Below are positions 1-8,361 of a stretch of 64,000 nt of DNA, piece after piece. How positions within the stretch are numbered: position 1 is the stretch's first letter; each line of letters opens with the position of its first letter. Both the position numbers and the translations under genes were made by a program. The notes beneath the pieces are model-generated. The model searched no databases. It was not told where the DNA came from and was given only the letters and a program-made list of their open reading frames with translations. Source of the DNA: Caccoplasma_A sp045587545 (lineage in GTDB: Bacteria > Bacteroidota > Bacteroidia > Bacteroidales > G3-4614); the NCBI GenBank assembly GCA_045587545.1, contig JAZNCN010000005.1:78708-142707 (forward strand), written 5' to 3'.

Positions 1-1538
1 TTATTTTTACGATGTTCACGAACTCTCAAAACTTCGGGTTCATAGTTGCCATCGGGATTTTCAACATAACGGGCAATTTGGAAGTCGCTAAATCCTAAAC
101 GTTTTGCCTCAGCCAAAACATCTGCAGGAAGTTCCTCAATACGATTGTATTTTTTCAATACAAGTGTGAAATCAGATATATTCTTCAAGCAATTCAAGAA
201 CCAAGGATCAATCTTAGTCAACTCCTCAATACGTTCAACACTATATCCCTCTTCTAATGCTTTTGCTATTGCAAATATACGCATATCGGTTGGGTGAGAA
301 AGAGCATAATCCAAATCGTCAAAAGAGATGTCGCGGTTACCAACAAATCCGTGCATTCCTTGGCCTATCATACGAAGTCCTTTTTGGATTATCTCCTCAA
401 AACATTTACCTATTGACATTATCTCTCCAACCGATTTCATTGAAGAACCAATCTCACGATCAACACCTGCAAATTTTGTCAAGTCCCAACGAGGAATCTT
501 CACTATCATATAATCAACAGATGGTGCTACATATGCTGAATTGGGAGTTCCCATTTCTCCGATTTGGTCAAGTGAGTAACCCAATGCCAATTTGGCTGCA
601 ACAAATGCCAAAGGATAACCCGATGCTTTTGATGCCAAAGCCGAACTACGGCTCAAACGAGCATTTATTTCAATAATACGATAGTCGTTTGTAACTGCAT
701 TGAACGCATATTGAATATTACACTCTCCTACTATACCAATGTGTCGAACAACTTTCTTTGCAATATCTTGCAACATTGTTATCTGCTCTTGTGTAAGAGA
801 TACGATAGGAGCAACTACAATACTCTCTCCTGTATGAATTCCAAGTGGATCGAAATTTTCCATTGGAACTACAGTGAAACAGTGGTCGTTCTTATCTCGG
901 ATTACCTCAAACTCTATCTCTTTCCAACCTTTTAACGACTCCTCAACAAGAATCTGTTTTGAGTGTGCAAGAGCGCTATCACAAAGAGTTTTAAACTCCT
1001 CTTCATTGTTACAGATACCTGAGCCTAATCCTCCAAGAGCATATGCCGAGCGTACCATTACAGGAAAACCGATGCGATGTGCAACCTCTATCGCATCTTC
1101 CATTGTCTCTACCGCTTGCGATACAGGGGTTTTTGCATCTATCTCATTAAGTTTCTTAACAAACAAATCGCGGTCCTCGGTTATCATAATTGCCTCAACC
1201 GATGTACCAAGAACTTTAACTCCGTATTTCTCAAGAGTTCCGTTCAAATATAGTTCTGTACCGCAGTTCAATGCTGTTTGACCTCCAAATGCAAGCAAAA
1301 TTCCATCGGGACGCTCCTTTTGAATAACTTTCTCTACAAAGTGCGGAGTGATGGGTAGGAAATATACTTTATCTGCCACACCCTCTGAAGTTTGTATCGT
1401 TGCGATATTGGGGTTAATCAATACTGTTGAGATACCCTCTTCTCTTAATGCTTTTAATGCTTGTGAACCTGAATAATCAAACTCTCCGGCTTGTCCTATC
1501 TTTAAAGCTCCTGAACCAAGCAACAATACTTTTTTCAT
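1..1538 (-). CDS. carB: Carbamoyl-phosphate synthase large subunit, N-terminal part (runs off left edge)
   Basis: Large (synthetase) subunit that makes carbamoyl phosphate from bicarbonate, ATP and ammonia for pyrimidine and arginine synthesis. The protein begins MKKVLLLGSGALKIGQAGEFDYSG and continues through INPNIATIQTS and LLAFGGQTALNCG, the hallmarks of the first ATP-grasp half. About 512 residues are present of the usual ~1070, so the second half lies outside the window. I chose ATG at 1538 because GGAG sits six bases before it; in-frame ATGs at 1544 and 1550 are possible. A TATCTTTG element at 1606-1613 (minus) is the likely -7 box. Divergent from glnN. No frameshift seen in the visible part. 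Confidence 0.95.
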   Translation of the reverse strand, partial: MKKVLLLGSGALKIGQAGEFDYSGSQALKALREEGISTVLINPNIATIQTSEGVADKVYFLPITPHFVEKVIQKERPDGILLAFGGQTALNCGTELYLNGTLEKYGVKVLGTSVEAIMITEDRDLFVKKLNEIDAKTPVSQAVETMEDAIEVAHRIGFPVMVRSAYALGGLGSGICNNEEEFKTLCDSALAHSKQILVEESLKGWKEIEFEVIRDKNDHCFTVVPMENFDPLGIHTGESIVVAPIVSLTQEQITMLQDIAKKVVRHIGIVGECNIQYAFNAVTNDYRIIEINARLSRSSALASKASGYPLAFVAAKLALGYSLDQIGEMGTPNSAYVAPSVDYMIVKIPRWDLTKFAGVDREIGSSMKSVGEIMSIGKCFEEIIQKGLRMIGQGMHGFVGNRDISFDDLDYALSHPTDMRIFAIAKALEEGYSVERIEELTKIDPWFLNCLKNISDFTLVLKKYNRIEELPADVLAEAKRLGFSDFQIARYVENPDGNYEPEVLRVREHRKN

Positions 1539-1719
1539 TTTCATCTCCATATGTATATATTTTTCTAACGTTTATCTTTATTTTATGGTCCTTTTGAACC
1601 AAATGCAAAGATAAAAATATTCTACGATATAACTTCAATTATTTACTATCTTTTTCTATTTTTTTTAAAGTTATTTCTTTTAAGCAAAAGTTTAATTAAA
1701 ATTCTCAAGTTTTATGGGC

Positions 1720-1757
1720 TTTGATGATTGATTTTAGAACACTTTTTTTTACCTTTG
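1720..1757 (+). promoter_or_regulatory. Predicted Bacteroidetes-type promoter of glnN
   Basis: TACCTTTG at 1750-1757 matches the TAnnTTTG -7 element. A TTG at 1728-1730 lies 19 bases upstream, where the -33 element is expected. Transcription would start about 20 bases before the glnN ATG. This is a consensus match only. Confidence 0.55.
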
Positions 1758-1785
1758 TTGTTTCCTAAAAACAAGAAGTAATATT

Positions 1786-3972
1786 ATGCCCACTTCACTA
1801 AGATTCAGAGTTATTGAAAATGCGTTTTTAAAACGCCCTGTAGAGGTAAAAATGCCCGAAGAGAGACCTTCGGAGTACTTTGGAAAATATGTTTTCAATC
1901 GTGCAAAAATGCAACAATTTTTACCTAAAGATGTATATATAAATCTTACAAATTCAATAGATAACGACAAGCCTATTAACCGCGATATAGCCGATGCTGT
2001 TGCCGAAGGAATGAAAAAATGGGCAATAAGTATGGGTGCTACCCATTATACTCACTGGTTTCACCCTTTGACAGAGGGTACTGCCGAAAAGCACGATGCC
2101 TTTGTTGAGTTGGATAGTGAGGGAAATATGATTGAGCGATTGAGCGGTAAGTTGCTTATCCAACAAGAGCCTGACGCATCGAGTTTTCCGAATGGTGGTA
2201 TCAGAAACACCTTTGAGGCTCGTGGCTACTCAGCTTGGGACCCCTCTTCTCCTGCCTTCATTGTTGACGATACATTATGTATTCCAACAGTGTTTATTGC
2301 ATATACAGGTGAATCGCTTGACTACAAAGCACCTCTACTGAAGGCTCTTCATGCAGTGGATAAAGCGGCTGTTGAGGTGTGTAAATATTTTAACCCAGAA
2401 GTTAAAAAGGTTATTGCCTACCTCGGTTGGGAGCAGGAGTATTTTTTGGTTGATGAAGGATTATATGCCGCTCGCCCCGACCTGTTATTGACAGGGCGCA
2501 CTCTTATGGGGCATGAGAGTTCAAAAAACCAACAACTTGATGACCACTATTTTGGTGCTATACCTTCGCGTGTTATAGAGTTTATGAAAGAGGTTGAGAT
2601 TGAGTGTCTTAAACTTGGCATTCCTCTAAAGACACGCCATAACGAGGCTGCTCCAAATCAATTTGAGTTTGCCCCTATTTTTGAGGAGTGCAACCTTGCA
2701 AACGACCACAACCTTTTGATGATGGCAACTATGCGTAAGGTTGCCCGTAATCATGGATTTAGGGTATTACTTCATGAGAAACCTTTTAAAGGTGTTAACG
2801 GTTCGGGTAAACATAACAACTGGTCGCTTGGTACAGACAACGGCATAATGCTTATGTCGCCCGGTAAATCAAAGAACGAAAACCTACGCTTTATTACATT
2901 TATTGTTAATGTTATTAAGGCGGTTTATAAATATAACGGACTTCTTAAAGCAAGTATATCTTCGGCAACCAATGCTCACCGTTTGGGTGCTGCTGAAGCA
3001 CCACCGGCTATTATATCTATATTCCTTGGCTCACACCTTACACAAGTGCTACAACATATTGGTAGCGAGGATTTGGATAACTTGGCAGCTACATCAAAGC
3101 AAGGTGTAAATTTGGATATTCCTCAAATTCCTGAGTTGCTGATTGATAATACCGACCGCAACAGAACTTCGCCTTTTGCCTTTACAGGTAACCGTTTTGA
3201 GTTCAGAGCAATTGGAGCAGAGGCAAACTGTGCATCGGCAATGATTGCGTTAAACTCGGCAGTTGCAAAACAACTTACAGAGTTTAAACATGATGTTGAT
3301 GAGAAAATTGCAATGGGCATAGATAAGCAAAATGCTATTCTTGCAGTTCTTGGAGAGTATGTCAAAGAGAGTATGGATATATGCTTTGATGGTAACGGAT
3401 ATAGCGATGAGTGGAGAAAAGAGGCTGAACGCAGAGGATTGGATTGCGAAACAAGTGTTCCTCTAATATTTGACAACTACCTAACCGATGCCACAATAGA
3501 TATGTTCTCTTCGGTTGGTGTTATGACTAAAAAAGAGTTGGAGGCTCGTAACGAAGTTAAGTGGGAGACCTACACAAAGAAAATTCAGATTGAAGCTCGT
3601 GTTCTTGGCGACTTGGCTAAAAACCATGTTATACCTACATCAACAAAATACCAAAGCGAACTTATTGAGAATGCTTATAAACTTAAACTTCTATTCCCCG
3701 ACAAAGCCGATAGCCTTTGCGGTAAGGAGTTAGCAACAATTGAGGATATAGGCACCCGTATTGAGGCTATCAAGGGATTGGTTGATGATATGATTGCCGC
3801 ACGTAAAGAGGCTAACAATATTGAGGATATGCGTGAACGTGCAATTGCTTATCACGATACGGTTGCTCCCTATTTCCAAAAAATCAGAGCTCACATCGAC
3901 CGTCTTGAACTTGTTGTTGATGACAAGATGTGGACTCTGCCCAAATATAGAGAGTTGTTGTTTATTAGGTAA
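1786..3972 (+). CDS. glnN: Glutamine synthetase type III (GSIII)
   Basis: ATP-dependent glutamine synthetase of the large GSIII class, the main ammonia-assimilating enzyme in many Bacteroidales. At 728 residues it fits that class (about 700-730), against ~450 for GSI. Recognisable stretches are GATHYTHWFHPLTEGTAEKHD near residue 85, FEARGYSAWDP near 145, and the catalytic KHNNWSLGTDNG block near 345, followed by a long helical C-terminus. The ATG lies just downstream of a good promoter. Divergent from carB, so transcribed alone; a small hairpin follows at 3990-4010. Intact. Confidence 0.96.
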   Translation: MPTSLRFRVIENAFLKRPVEVKMPEERPSEYFGKYVFNRAKMQQFLPKDVYINLTNSIDNDKPINRDIADAVAEGMKKWAISMGATHYTHWFHPLTEGTAEKHDAFVELDSEGNMIERLSGKLLIQQEPDASSFPNGGIRNTFEARGYSAWDPSSPAFIVDDTLCIPTVFIAYTGESLDYKAPLLKALHAVDKAAVEVCKYFNPEVKKVIAYLGWEQEYFLVDEGLYAARPDLLLTGRTLMGHESSKNQQLDDHYFGAIPSRVIEFMKEVEIECLKLGIPLKTRHNEAAPNQFEFAPIFEECNLANDHNLLMMATMRKVARNHGFRVLLHEKPFKGVNGSGKHNNWSLGTDNGIMLMSPGKSKNENLRFITFIVNVIKAVYKYNGLLKASISSATNAHRLGAAEAPPAIISIFLGSHLTQVLQHIGSEDLDNLAATSKQGVNLDIPQIPELLIDNTDRNRTSPFAFTGNRFEFRAIGAEANCASAMIALNSAVAKQLTEFKHDVDEKIAMGIDKQNAILAVLGEYVKESMDICFDGNGYSDEWRKEAERRGLDCETSVPLIFDNYLTDATIDMFSSVGVMTKKELEARNEVKWETYTKKIQIEARVLGDLAKNHVIPTSTKYQSELIENAYKLKLLFPDKADSLCGKELATIEDIGTRIEAIKGLVDDMIAARKEANNIEDMRERAIAYHDTVAPYFQKIRAHIDRLELVVDDKMWTLPKYRELLFIR

Positions 3973-4538
3973 AGCCTCACCCCTACCACTCTCCCGTAGA
4001 GAGGGGAGCAAATGTATTTTGAGGATAAAAGAAATATTAATACATTTGTAAAAACATAATATACGAGTAGTGAATTATAGAATTAATTCCTAACACCTAA
4101 TTAACAAACCATTGTTTGTTGAATCTGCTCTTGCTCAACAATGTTAAAAACAAGGTTTCATTGTATTTGCTTAGATGCAGATTTATTGCAAAGCCTTGAA
4201 CTAATTTTTAATTAAAAAAATAGATTTTGCCTATGAAACATAACGTATAGTCTGATACGTACATTATAAACATATTGGAAAAAGCGTTTTAGCAATTATT
4301 CTTTCTTCCTAAAAGTTTGGCGACTAAAAAGACAGAAAGGAGTAATAGTTAAGATGCTCGTACTATATCAGTACGGGCTTTTAGTTATTCTTCTGTCGAG
4401 GTTATGCCAAACACCATAGGAAGAGAATATACTAAAGGTTCCGTGCTTTTTTTATGTGCGTATTCCTTTTTATTTTCAGGAACACGGAGTAAACCGAAAA
4501 GCCGATAAGTGAGTAGGGAATATTTTTATTATTTTTTT
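3973..4538. other. Long intergenic region after glnN
   Basis: 566 bases without a convincing gene. The first part has a short hairpin (CTCTCC/GGGGAG at about 3993-4010) that may end glnN, and an inverted pair AAATGTAT/ATACATTT at 4010-4050. The AT-rich middle has nothing I recognise. From about 4306 there is a long rod-like inverted repeat, listed separately. Confidence 0.6.
4306..4428 (+). ncRNA. Candidate structured RNA or MITE-like long imperfect hairpin
   Basis: Four nested stems line up coaxially: CTTCCTA/TAGGAAG outside, then GTTTGGC/GCCAAAC, then GACAGAA/TTCTGTC with GAGTAAT/GTTATTC just inside it, then GCTCGTAC/GTACGGGC closing a seven-base loop. The pairing persists over about 120 bases with small bulges, which is unlikely by chance in AT-rich spacer. 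It does not match my recall of tmRNA, RNase P RNA or SRP RNA; a 6S-like rod or a MITE (a non-coding transposon remnant) are the alternatives. The strand is assumed from the downstream small gene. Confidence 0.35.
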
Positions 4539-4919
4539 ATGAAAAAGATTATTTTATTTGTTATAGCAATATTTACATTTGTCGGAGCTTATGCAGTAGG
4601 ACCTAATCTACAAGACATAACATTAAGAAATAGCAGAGGTGAAACATTAGATTTCTATGCTGATCGCAGCAACAAGGTAGTATATAAAGCACCCGGTACC
4701 AATTATTCTCGAGGAGGAACATTCTATGTTGGTTCCACTATTAGTTCGAGAGATGGTTGGGTAGAAGCCCGATTTTCTGTAGAAATAGCAATGAGCTATG
4801 GACTGAAAAAACTTTCTGGTACAATTTATTACCGTCGTTCAAATGGTCATGTTTCTTATGTTACCTTAGACGGAAGTAGATTTAGTTCATCTTCCAGAAG
4901 TGTAGCACCAAGAAGATAA
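4539..4919 (+). CDS. Small secreted protein of unknown function
   Basis: 126 residues. Residues 1-20 form a clear Sec signal peptide (MKK, hydrophobic stretch, AYA cleavage site), giving a mature protein of about 105 residues rich in Ser, Arg, Gly and aromatic residues with a beta-like pattern, ending in the basic SVAPRR. No family recognised. I use ATG 4539, which starts the signal peptide; a GTG at 4509 would add ten residues in front of it and is unlikely. A perfect terminator follows. Confidence 0.7.
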   Translation: MKKIILFVIAIFTFVGAYAVGPNLQDITLRNSRGETLDFYADRSNKVVYKAPGTNYSRGGTFYVGSTISSRDGWVEARFSVEIAMSYGLKKLSGTIYYRRSNGHVSYVTLDGSRFSSSSRSVAPRR

Positions 4920-4932
4920 TAATAAATCTAAA

Positions 4933-4967
4933 AGATAAAAACGGAGGTCTATACTTCCGTTTTTATC
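4933..4967 (+). terminator. Intrinsic terminator after the small secreted protein
   Basis: AGATAAAAACGGA pairs perfectly (13 bp) with TCCGTTTTTATCT around a short loop, with a T run inside the 3' arm. Placed 14 bases after the stop codon. Confidence 0.8.
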
Positions 4968-5141
4968 TGAAGTATTATATTAGCTATTTGTATTATTAGT
5001 TCCATTGGTCTAATTAGACTAATTGGTTTTATAAGAGAAACGGAGTTGCTTCAAAAAATGCAACTCCGTTTAAACTAACAACTAAGGTGTGCGTAGCGCC
5101 ACAACTAAAAACTAACAACTGCGGACAGAGCATATTTTGAC

Positions 5142-5161
5142 GGACACACGATCGTGTGTCC
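5142..5161. repeat. Palindromic repeat, variant 1
   Basis: GGACACACGATCGTGTGTCC is a perfect 20-bp palindrome followed by CTACTT, like the copies at 5290, 5392 and (less closely) 63680. Confidence 0.75.
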
Positions 5162-5223
5162 CTACTTGCATAGTTACAGAATTTTACCCCCCAATTTATC
5201 TGTTTATAAACGTCTTAATGTAG

Positions 5224-5243
5224 GGACGTACCATGGTACGTCC
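5224..5243. repeat. Palindromic repeat, variant 2 (inverted)
   Basis: GGACGTACCATGGTACGTCC is a perfect palindrome. The conserved flank appears as GTAG on the left, so this copy is inverted relative to its neighbours. The inner bases differ from the other copies, yet symmetry is kept. Confidence 0.75.
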
Positions 5244-5289
5244 GAAAAAACAACCAAAATCAGGGAAATACATTGATACCCTTTTCGGC

Positions 5290-5309
5290 GGAAACAGCAT
5301 GCTGTGTCC
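5290..5309. repeat. Palindromic repeat, variant 3
   Basis: GGAAACAGCATGCTGTGTCC is palindromic apart from one A/G position that still allows a G-U pair. It is preceded by TTTTCGGC and followed by CTACTT, as in the copy at 5392. Confidence 0.7.
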
Positions 5310-5391
5310 CTACTTTATTTGTTATAAATTCTTATTCTAAAAACTGATAGCTAACAGCTGAAAACTGATAACTTTTGATACTCTTTTCGGC

Positions 5392-5411
5392 GGACAGAGC
5401 ATGCTCTGTCC
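5392..5411. repeat. Palindromic repeat, variant 4
   Basis: GGACAGAGCATGCTCTGTCC is a perfect palindrome, identical to the copy at 63680-63699 some 58 kb away. Flanked by TTTTCGGC and CTACTT. Confidence 0.75.
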
Positions 5412-5470
5412 CTACTTATTTGGTTACAAAATTCCTAATTCTTCATTGTGGCACAGCCACGAACTAATTC

Positions 5471-6496
5471 CTAATTAAAACTAACAACTCTTTTAACCTT
5501 CCCTGATGTGGTTTCTGCAAATTGGGGTAGGAATTTTATCTGTTTGGGAGATTTATGTTTTGGTAGTTGCTCTTTTAGTATTGCTAAAAGTTGGTGCTGT
5601 TTTTCATTGCTCCACTCCTCTCCCTCTATTACAAGAGTGCAGACCTCACCCCAAACGGTATCGGGAGTGCCAATTACATAGAAGCGTTGTGAGATATATG
5701 GCTCTATGAGTTTTTCTATCTCCTCCGGGAATATCTTTACTCCTCCCGAGTTTATTACATTATCGTAACGTCCTCGCCAAATGAAATGAGTGTTATCGAT
5801 TAGCGTTACTATGTCGTTTGTTACCAATCTCTTAACAGATAGGTGGGGTACATTTATTACCAAACACTCTCTATCATCTTGCTCAAAGGTTACTCCGTTT
5901 AGCGCAAAATACTCTTTGTCTGCCCCTATCTTACGCAGTGCAACGTGCGAAAGTGTTTCGGTCATTCCGTATGTTGCATAGGCATTTACCGATGTTTCAG
6001 AGATTTGCTTTTCGGTTGCAAAATCGAGCGGTGCTCCGCCTATTATAAGGTTATCTATTTTTGAGAGTTGTTGTAACGAAACAGTATCATTTAAAACATT
6101 TATCACTTGCGAAGGCACCATTGCAGAGAGGGTTATTCTGCTTTGCAATGGCTGTTGCAGTGGGTTTGACGATGGCTTCTGTTCAATCATCTCTGCTCCT
6201 GCCTCCAACCAACGCACTATCATCATTTTTCCTGCTATATAGTTGGGAGATAGTGATAACAGAAATGTTGAGGTTGGATTGATATTGAAGAAGGCATTTG
6301 TCATTCGGGCAGATGCTCTCATATCGTTTTTTAGGAGTTGTATGGTTTTGGGCGTGCCTGTTGAGCCTGATGTTTGTGCTGTCATATAGTGGCTATCACT
6401 GAACCACTCCGACACAAACTTTGCAAACTCCGGTGTAACTTTGGAGCATAATTCTTCAACAGAGTGTACTATTTTACCATTTATCTTAAACTCCAT
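5471..6496 (-). CDS. menE: o-Succinylbenzoate-CoA ligase
   Basis: Activates o-succinylbenzoate with ATP and CoA in menaquinone synthesis. AMP-forming (ANL) enzyme: phosphate-loop TSGSTGTPK at residues 42-50, YGMTET near 176, WRGRYDNVINSGG near 240, and a C-terminal lysine in TTSGKVKR. At 341 residues it is shorter than proteobacterial MenE (~450), as I recall for Bacteroidales forms. Last gene of the men run, one base after menC. No clear terminator follows; palindromic repeats do. Confidence 0.9.
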   Translation of the reverse strand: MEFKINGKIVHSVEELCSKVTPEFAKFVSEWFSDSHYMTAQTSGSTGTPKTIQLLKNDMRASARMTNAFFNINPTSTFLLSLSPNYIAGKMMIVRWLEAGAEMIEQKPSSNPLQQPLQSRITLSAMVPSQVINVLNDTVSLQQLSKIDNLIIGGAPLDFATEKQISETSVNAYATYGMTETLSHVALRKIGADKEYFALNGVTFEQDDRECLVINVPHLSVKRLVTNDIVTLIDNTHFIWRGRYDNVINSGGVKIFPEEIEKLIEPYISQRFYVIGTPDTVWGEVCTLVIEGEEWSNEKQHQLLAILKEQLPKHKSPKQIKFLPQFAETTSGKVKRVVSFN

Positions 6497-6497
6497 T

Positions 6498-7535
6498 TTA
6501 TATTGCGGTTAAATTCCAATCGTGGTTTTTAGAGTGGTATAGTTTATCTCCCTCAATATAGAGCGGAGAAGTTATATTGTTTGTATAGAGTTGCCCTGTT
6601 CCCAAACCCTGTGGCATTGTAGGATTTTTTGCTGATACCCATTGTGCTATGGCATTTAAACCGATGTTTGACTCTAATGCTGATGTTGCCCACCAATCTA
6701 TTCCTCGTTCACAAGCAAGGGTTATCCACTCATCACTACTTGCAAAGCCTCCTGCCAACGAGGGTTTAAGGATTATATATTGCGGTTTTATAGTGTCTAA
6801 CAACTCTTTTTTTGCCTCACTCTCAACTACCCCTATCAACTCCTCATCTAAAGCAATTGGTATTGGTGAGTTTTTGCAAACTTCTGACATTGCCTTATAG
6901 TTGCCCTGCTTTATTGGTTGCTCTATTGAGTGAATATCAAATTGTGAGAGTATCTCTAATTTTGAGAGTGCTTCTATGGGATAGAATGCTCCGTTTGCAT
7001 CTAAACGTAGTTCCAATATATCTTTTGGAAAACGGTTGCGAATAGATTTTATAAGTTCTATTTCAGAGGCAAAATCAATGCCCCCTATTTTTAGTTTCAG
7101 ACATTTAAAGCCTTGTGAGAGTTTTTGGGATATTCGCTCTGCCATCTGCTCTTTGTTGCCCATCCATATCAGGCCGTTGATACGGATACCCTCTTCGCCA
7201 CGAGTGAATGGTGTATCGTATAGCAGAGATTTGCCTCCGCTGTTTAAGTCTTGTATGGCTGTTTCAATGCCAAAGAGTATTGAACTCCACGATTTCAGTT
7301 GCAATAAATCAATATTGTTTATATTGGCACATACCTCTGAAAGTTTCTCTTCGTACTCGAGACAGTCCTCTGCACTTAAGCCACGAAACAGAGAGGCTTC
7401 GCCCACCCCAAAGAGTGTGGGATTTTCATCGTCCCACACCTTTATGAAATAGGTATCTTTTGTAAGGAGTGTGTTGCGCGATGTTATTGCAGCCTCCTTA
7501 AATATAAGACTATATTTTTTATACTCTGCCCTCAT
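6498..7535 (-). CDS. menC: o-Succinylbenzoate synthase
   Basis: Enolase-superfamily dehydratase that converts SHCHC to o-succinylbenzoate. KLKIGG (catalytic lysine) near residue 155, LRLDANGAF and SIEQPI (metal ligands Asp and Glu), IALDEEL and ILKPSLAGG (second lysine) appear in order. 345 residues, a normal length. Its ATG overlaps the menB stop by one base (TAATG), implying translational coupling. Confidence 0.92.
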   Translation of the reverse strand: MRAEYKKYSLIFKEAAITSRNTLLTKDTYFIKVWDDENPTLFGVGEASLFRGLSAEDCLEYEEKLSEVCANINNIDLLQLKSWSSILFGIETAIQDLNSGGKSLLYDTPFTRGEEGIRINGLIWMGNKEQMAERISQKLSQGFKCLKLKIGGIDFASEIELIKSIRNRFPKDILELRLDANGAFYPIEALSKLEILSQFDIHSIEQPIKQGNYKAMSEVCKNSPIPIALDEELIGVVESEAKKELLDTIKPQYIILKPSLAGGFASSDEWITLACERGIDWWATSALESNIGLNAIAQWVSAKNPTMPQGLGTGQLYTNNITSPLYIEGDKLYHSKNHDWNLTAI

Positions 7536-8356
7536 TATGGGAATTTAGGGAATTTCTTAAAGTCGGGACTACGTTTCTCCAAAAAGGCATTTTTACCCTC
7601 TTGCGCCTCTTCCATAAGATAGAACATAAGGGTTGCATCTCCTGCCAACTCCATAAGGCCGTGTTGTCCGTCAAGTTCGGCATTTAATGCACGTTTTATC
7701 ATACGTATTGCCATAGGTGAACGTTGTAGTATTGTTTCGCACCACTCAACTGTTTCATCTTCTAAGCGGTCAAATGGCACTACTTTATTTACCAATCCAA
7801 TCTCCTCTGCCTCTTTTGCTGAGTATTGACGGCATAAGAACCATATTTCGCGAGCCTTCTTTTGTCCTACACATCGTGCAAGATATGACGAACCAAATCC
7901 GCCATCAAAACTTCCTACTTTGGGTCCTGTTTGTCCAAATCGCGCATTCTCCGATGCTATTGACAAATCGCATACTACATGCAAAACGTGTCCGCCACCA
8001 ATGGCATATCCGTTTACCATTGCTATTACAGGTTTTGGCAGTGAACGGATAGCCTTATGCAAATCTAACACGTTTAAACGAGGCACACCGTCTTTGCCTA
8101 TATAGCCTCCCAATCCCTTTACGTTTTGGTCTCCACCCGAACAGAATGCTTTATCTCCTGCTCCTGTAAGTATTACAACTCCTATATCGGCACGTTGGCG
8201 ACAGATTGATATTGCATCTAACATCTCGTCGTTGGTTTGCGGACGGAACGCGTTATATACTCTTGGACGGTTTATGGTTATTTTTGCAATTGAATTGTAG
8301 TACTCAAATTTTATATCTTCATACTCTTTGATTGTTGTCCATTCACGTGTTTGCAT
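7535..8356 (-). CDS. menB: 1,4-Dihydroxy-2-naphthoyl-CoA synthase
   Basis: Crotonase-fold enzyme that closes the second naphthoquinone ring. FCSGGDQNVKG near residue 70 and the oxyanion-hole region YAIGGGHVLHVVCDLSIA and GPKVGSFDGGFGSSYLAR are typical MenB. The end YLMEEAQEGKNAFLEKRSPDF is also characteristic. 273 residues, full length. Sits five bases after menD and overlaps menC. Confidence 0.95.
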   Translation of the reverse strand: MQTREWTTIKEYEDIKFEYYNSIAKITINRPRVYNAFRPQTNDEMLDAISICRQRADIGVVILTGAGDKAFCSGGDQNVKGLGGYIGKDGVPRLNVLDLHKAIRSLPKPVIAMVNGYAIGGGHVLHVVCDLSIASENARFGQTGPKVGSFDGGFGSSYLARCVGQKKAREIWFLCRQYSAKEAEEIGLVNKVVPFDRLEDETVEWCETILQRSPMAIRMIKRALNAELDGQHGLMELAGDATLMFYLMEEAQEGKNAFLEKRSPDFKKFPKFP

Positions 8357-8361
8357 ATCGT

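Larger units (their letters stand above)
4968..5470. other. Repeat-rich intergenic region
   Basis: About 500 bases with no gene. It holds four 20-bp palindromes (listed separately), a half copy at 5122-5133, and AT-rich simple motifs such as ACTAACAACT and CTGATAGCT that recur in other spacers of this window (near 15440, 46570, 48560 and 52025). Confidence 0.75.

Noticed and set aside
257..1281. Several plus-strand open frames of 60-140 codons
   Set aside because: They lie antisense to carB, which has clear family motifs in its own frame; their translations show no recognisable domain.
4225..4508. tmRNA, RNase P RNA or SRP RNA
   Set aside because: None of their conserved core sequences is present, only generic stems.
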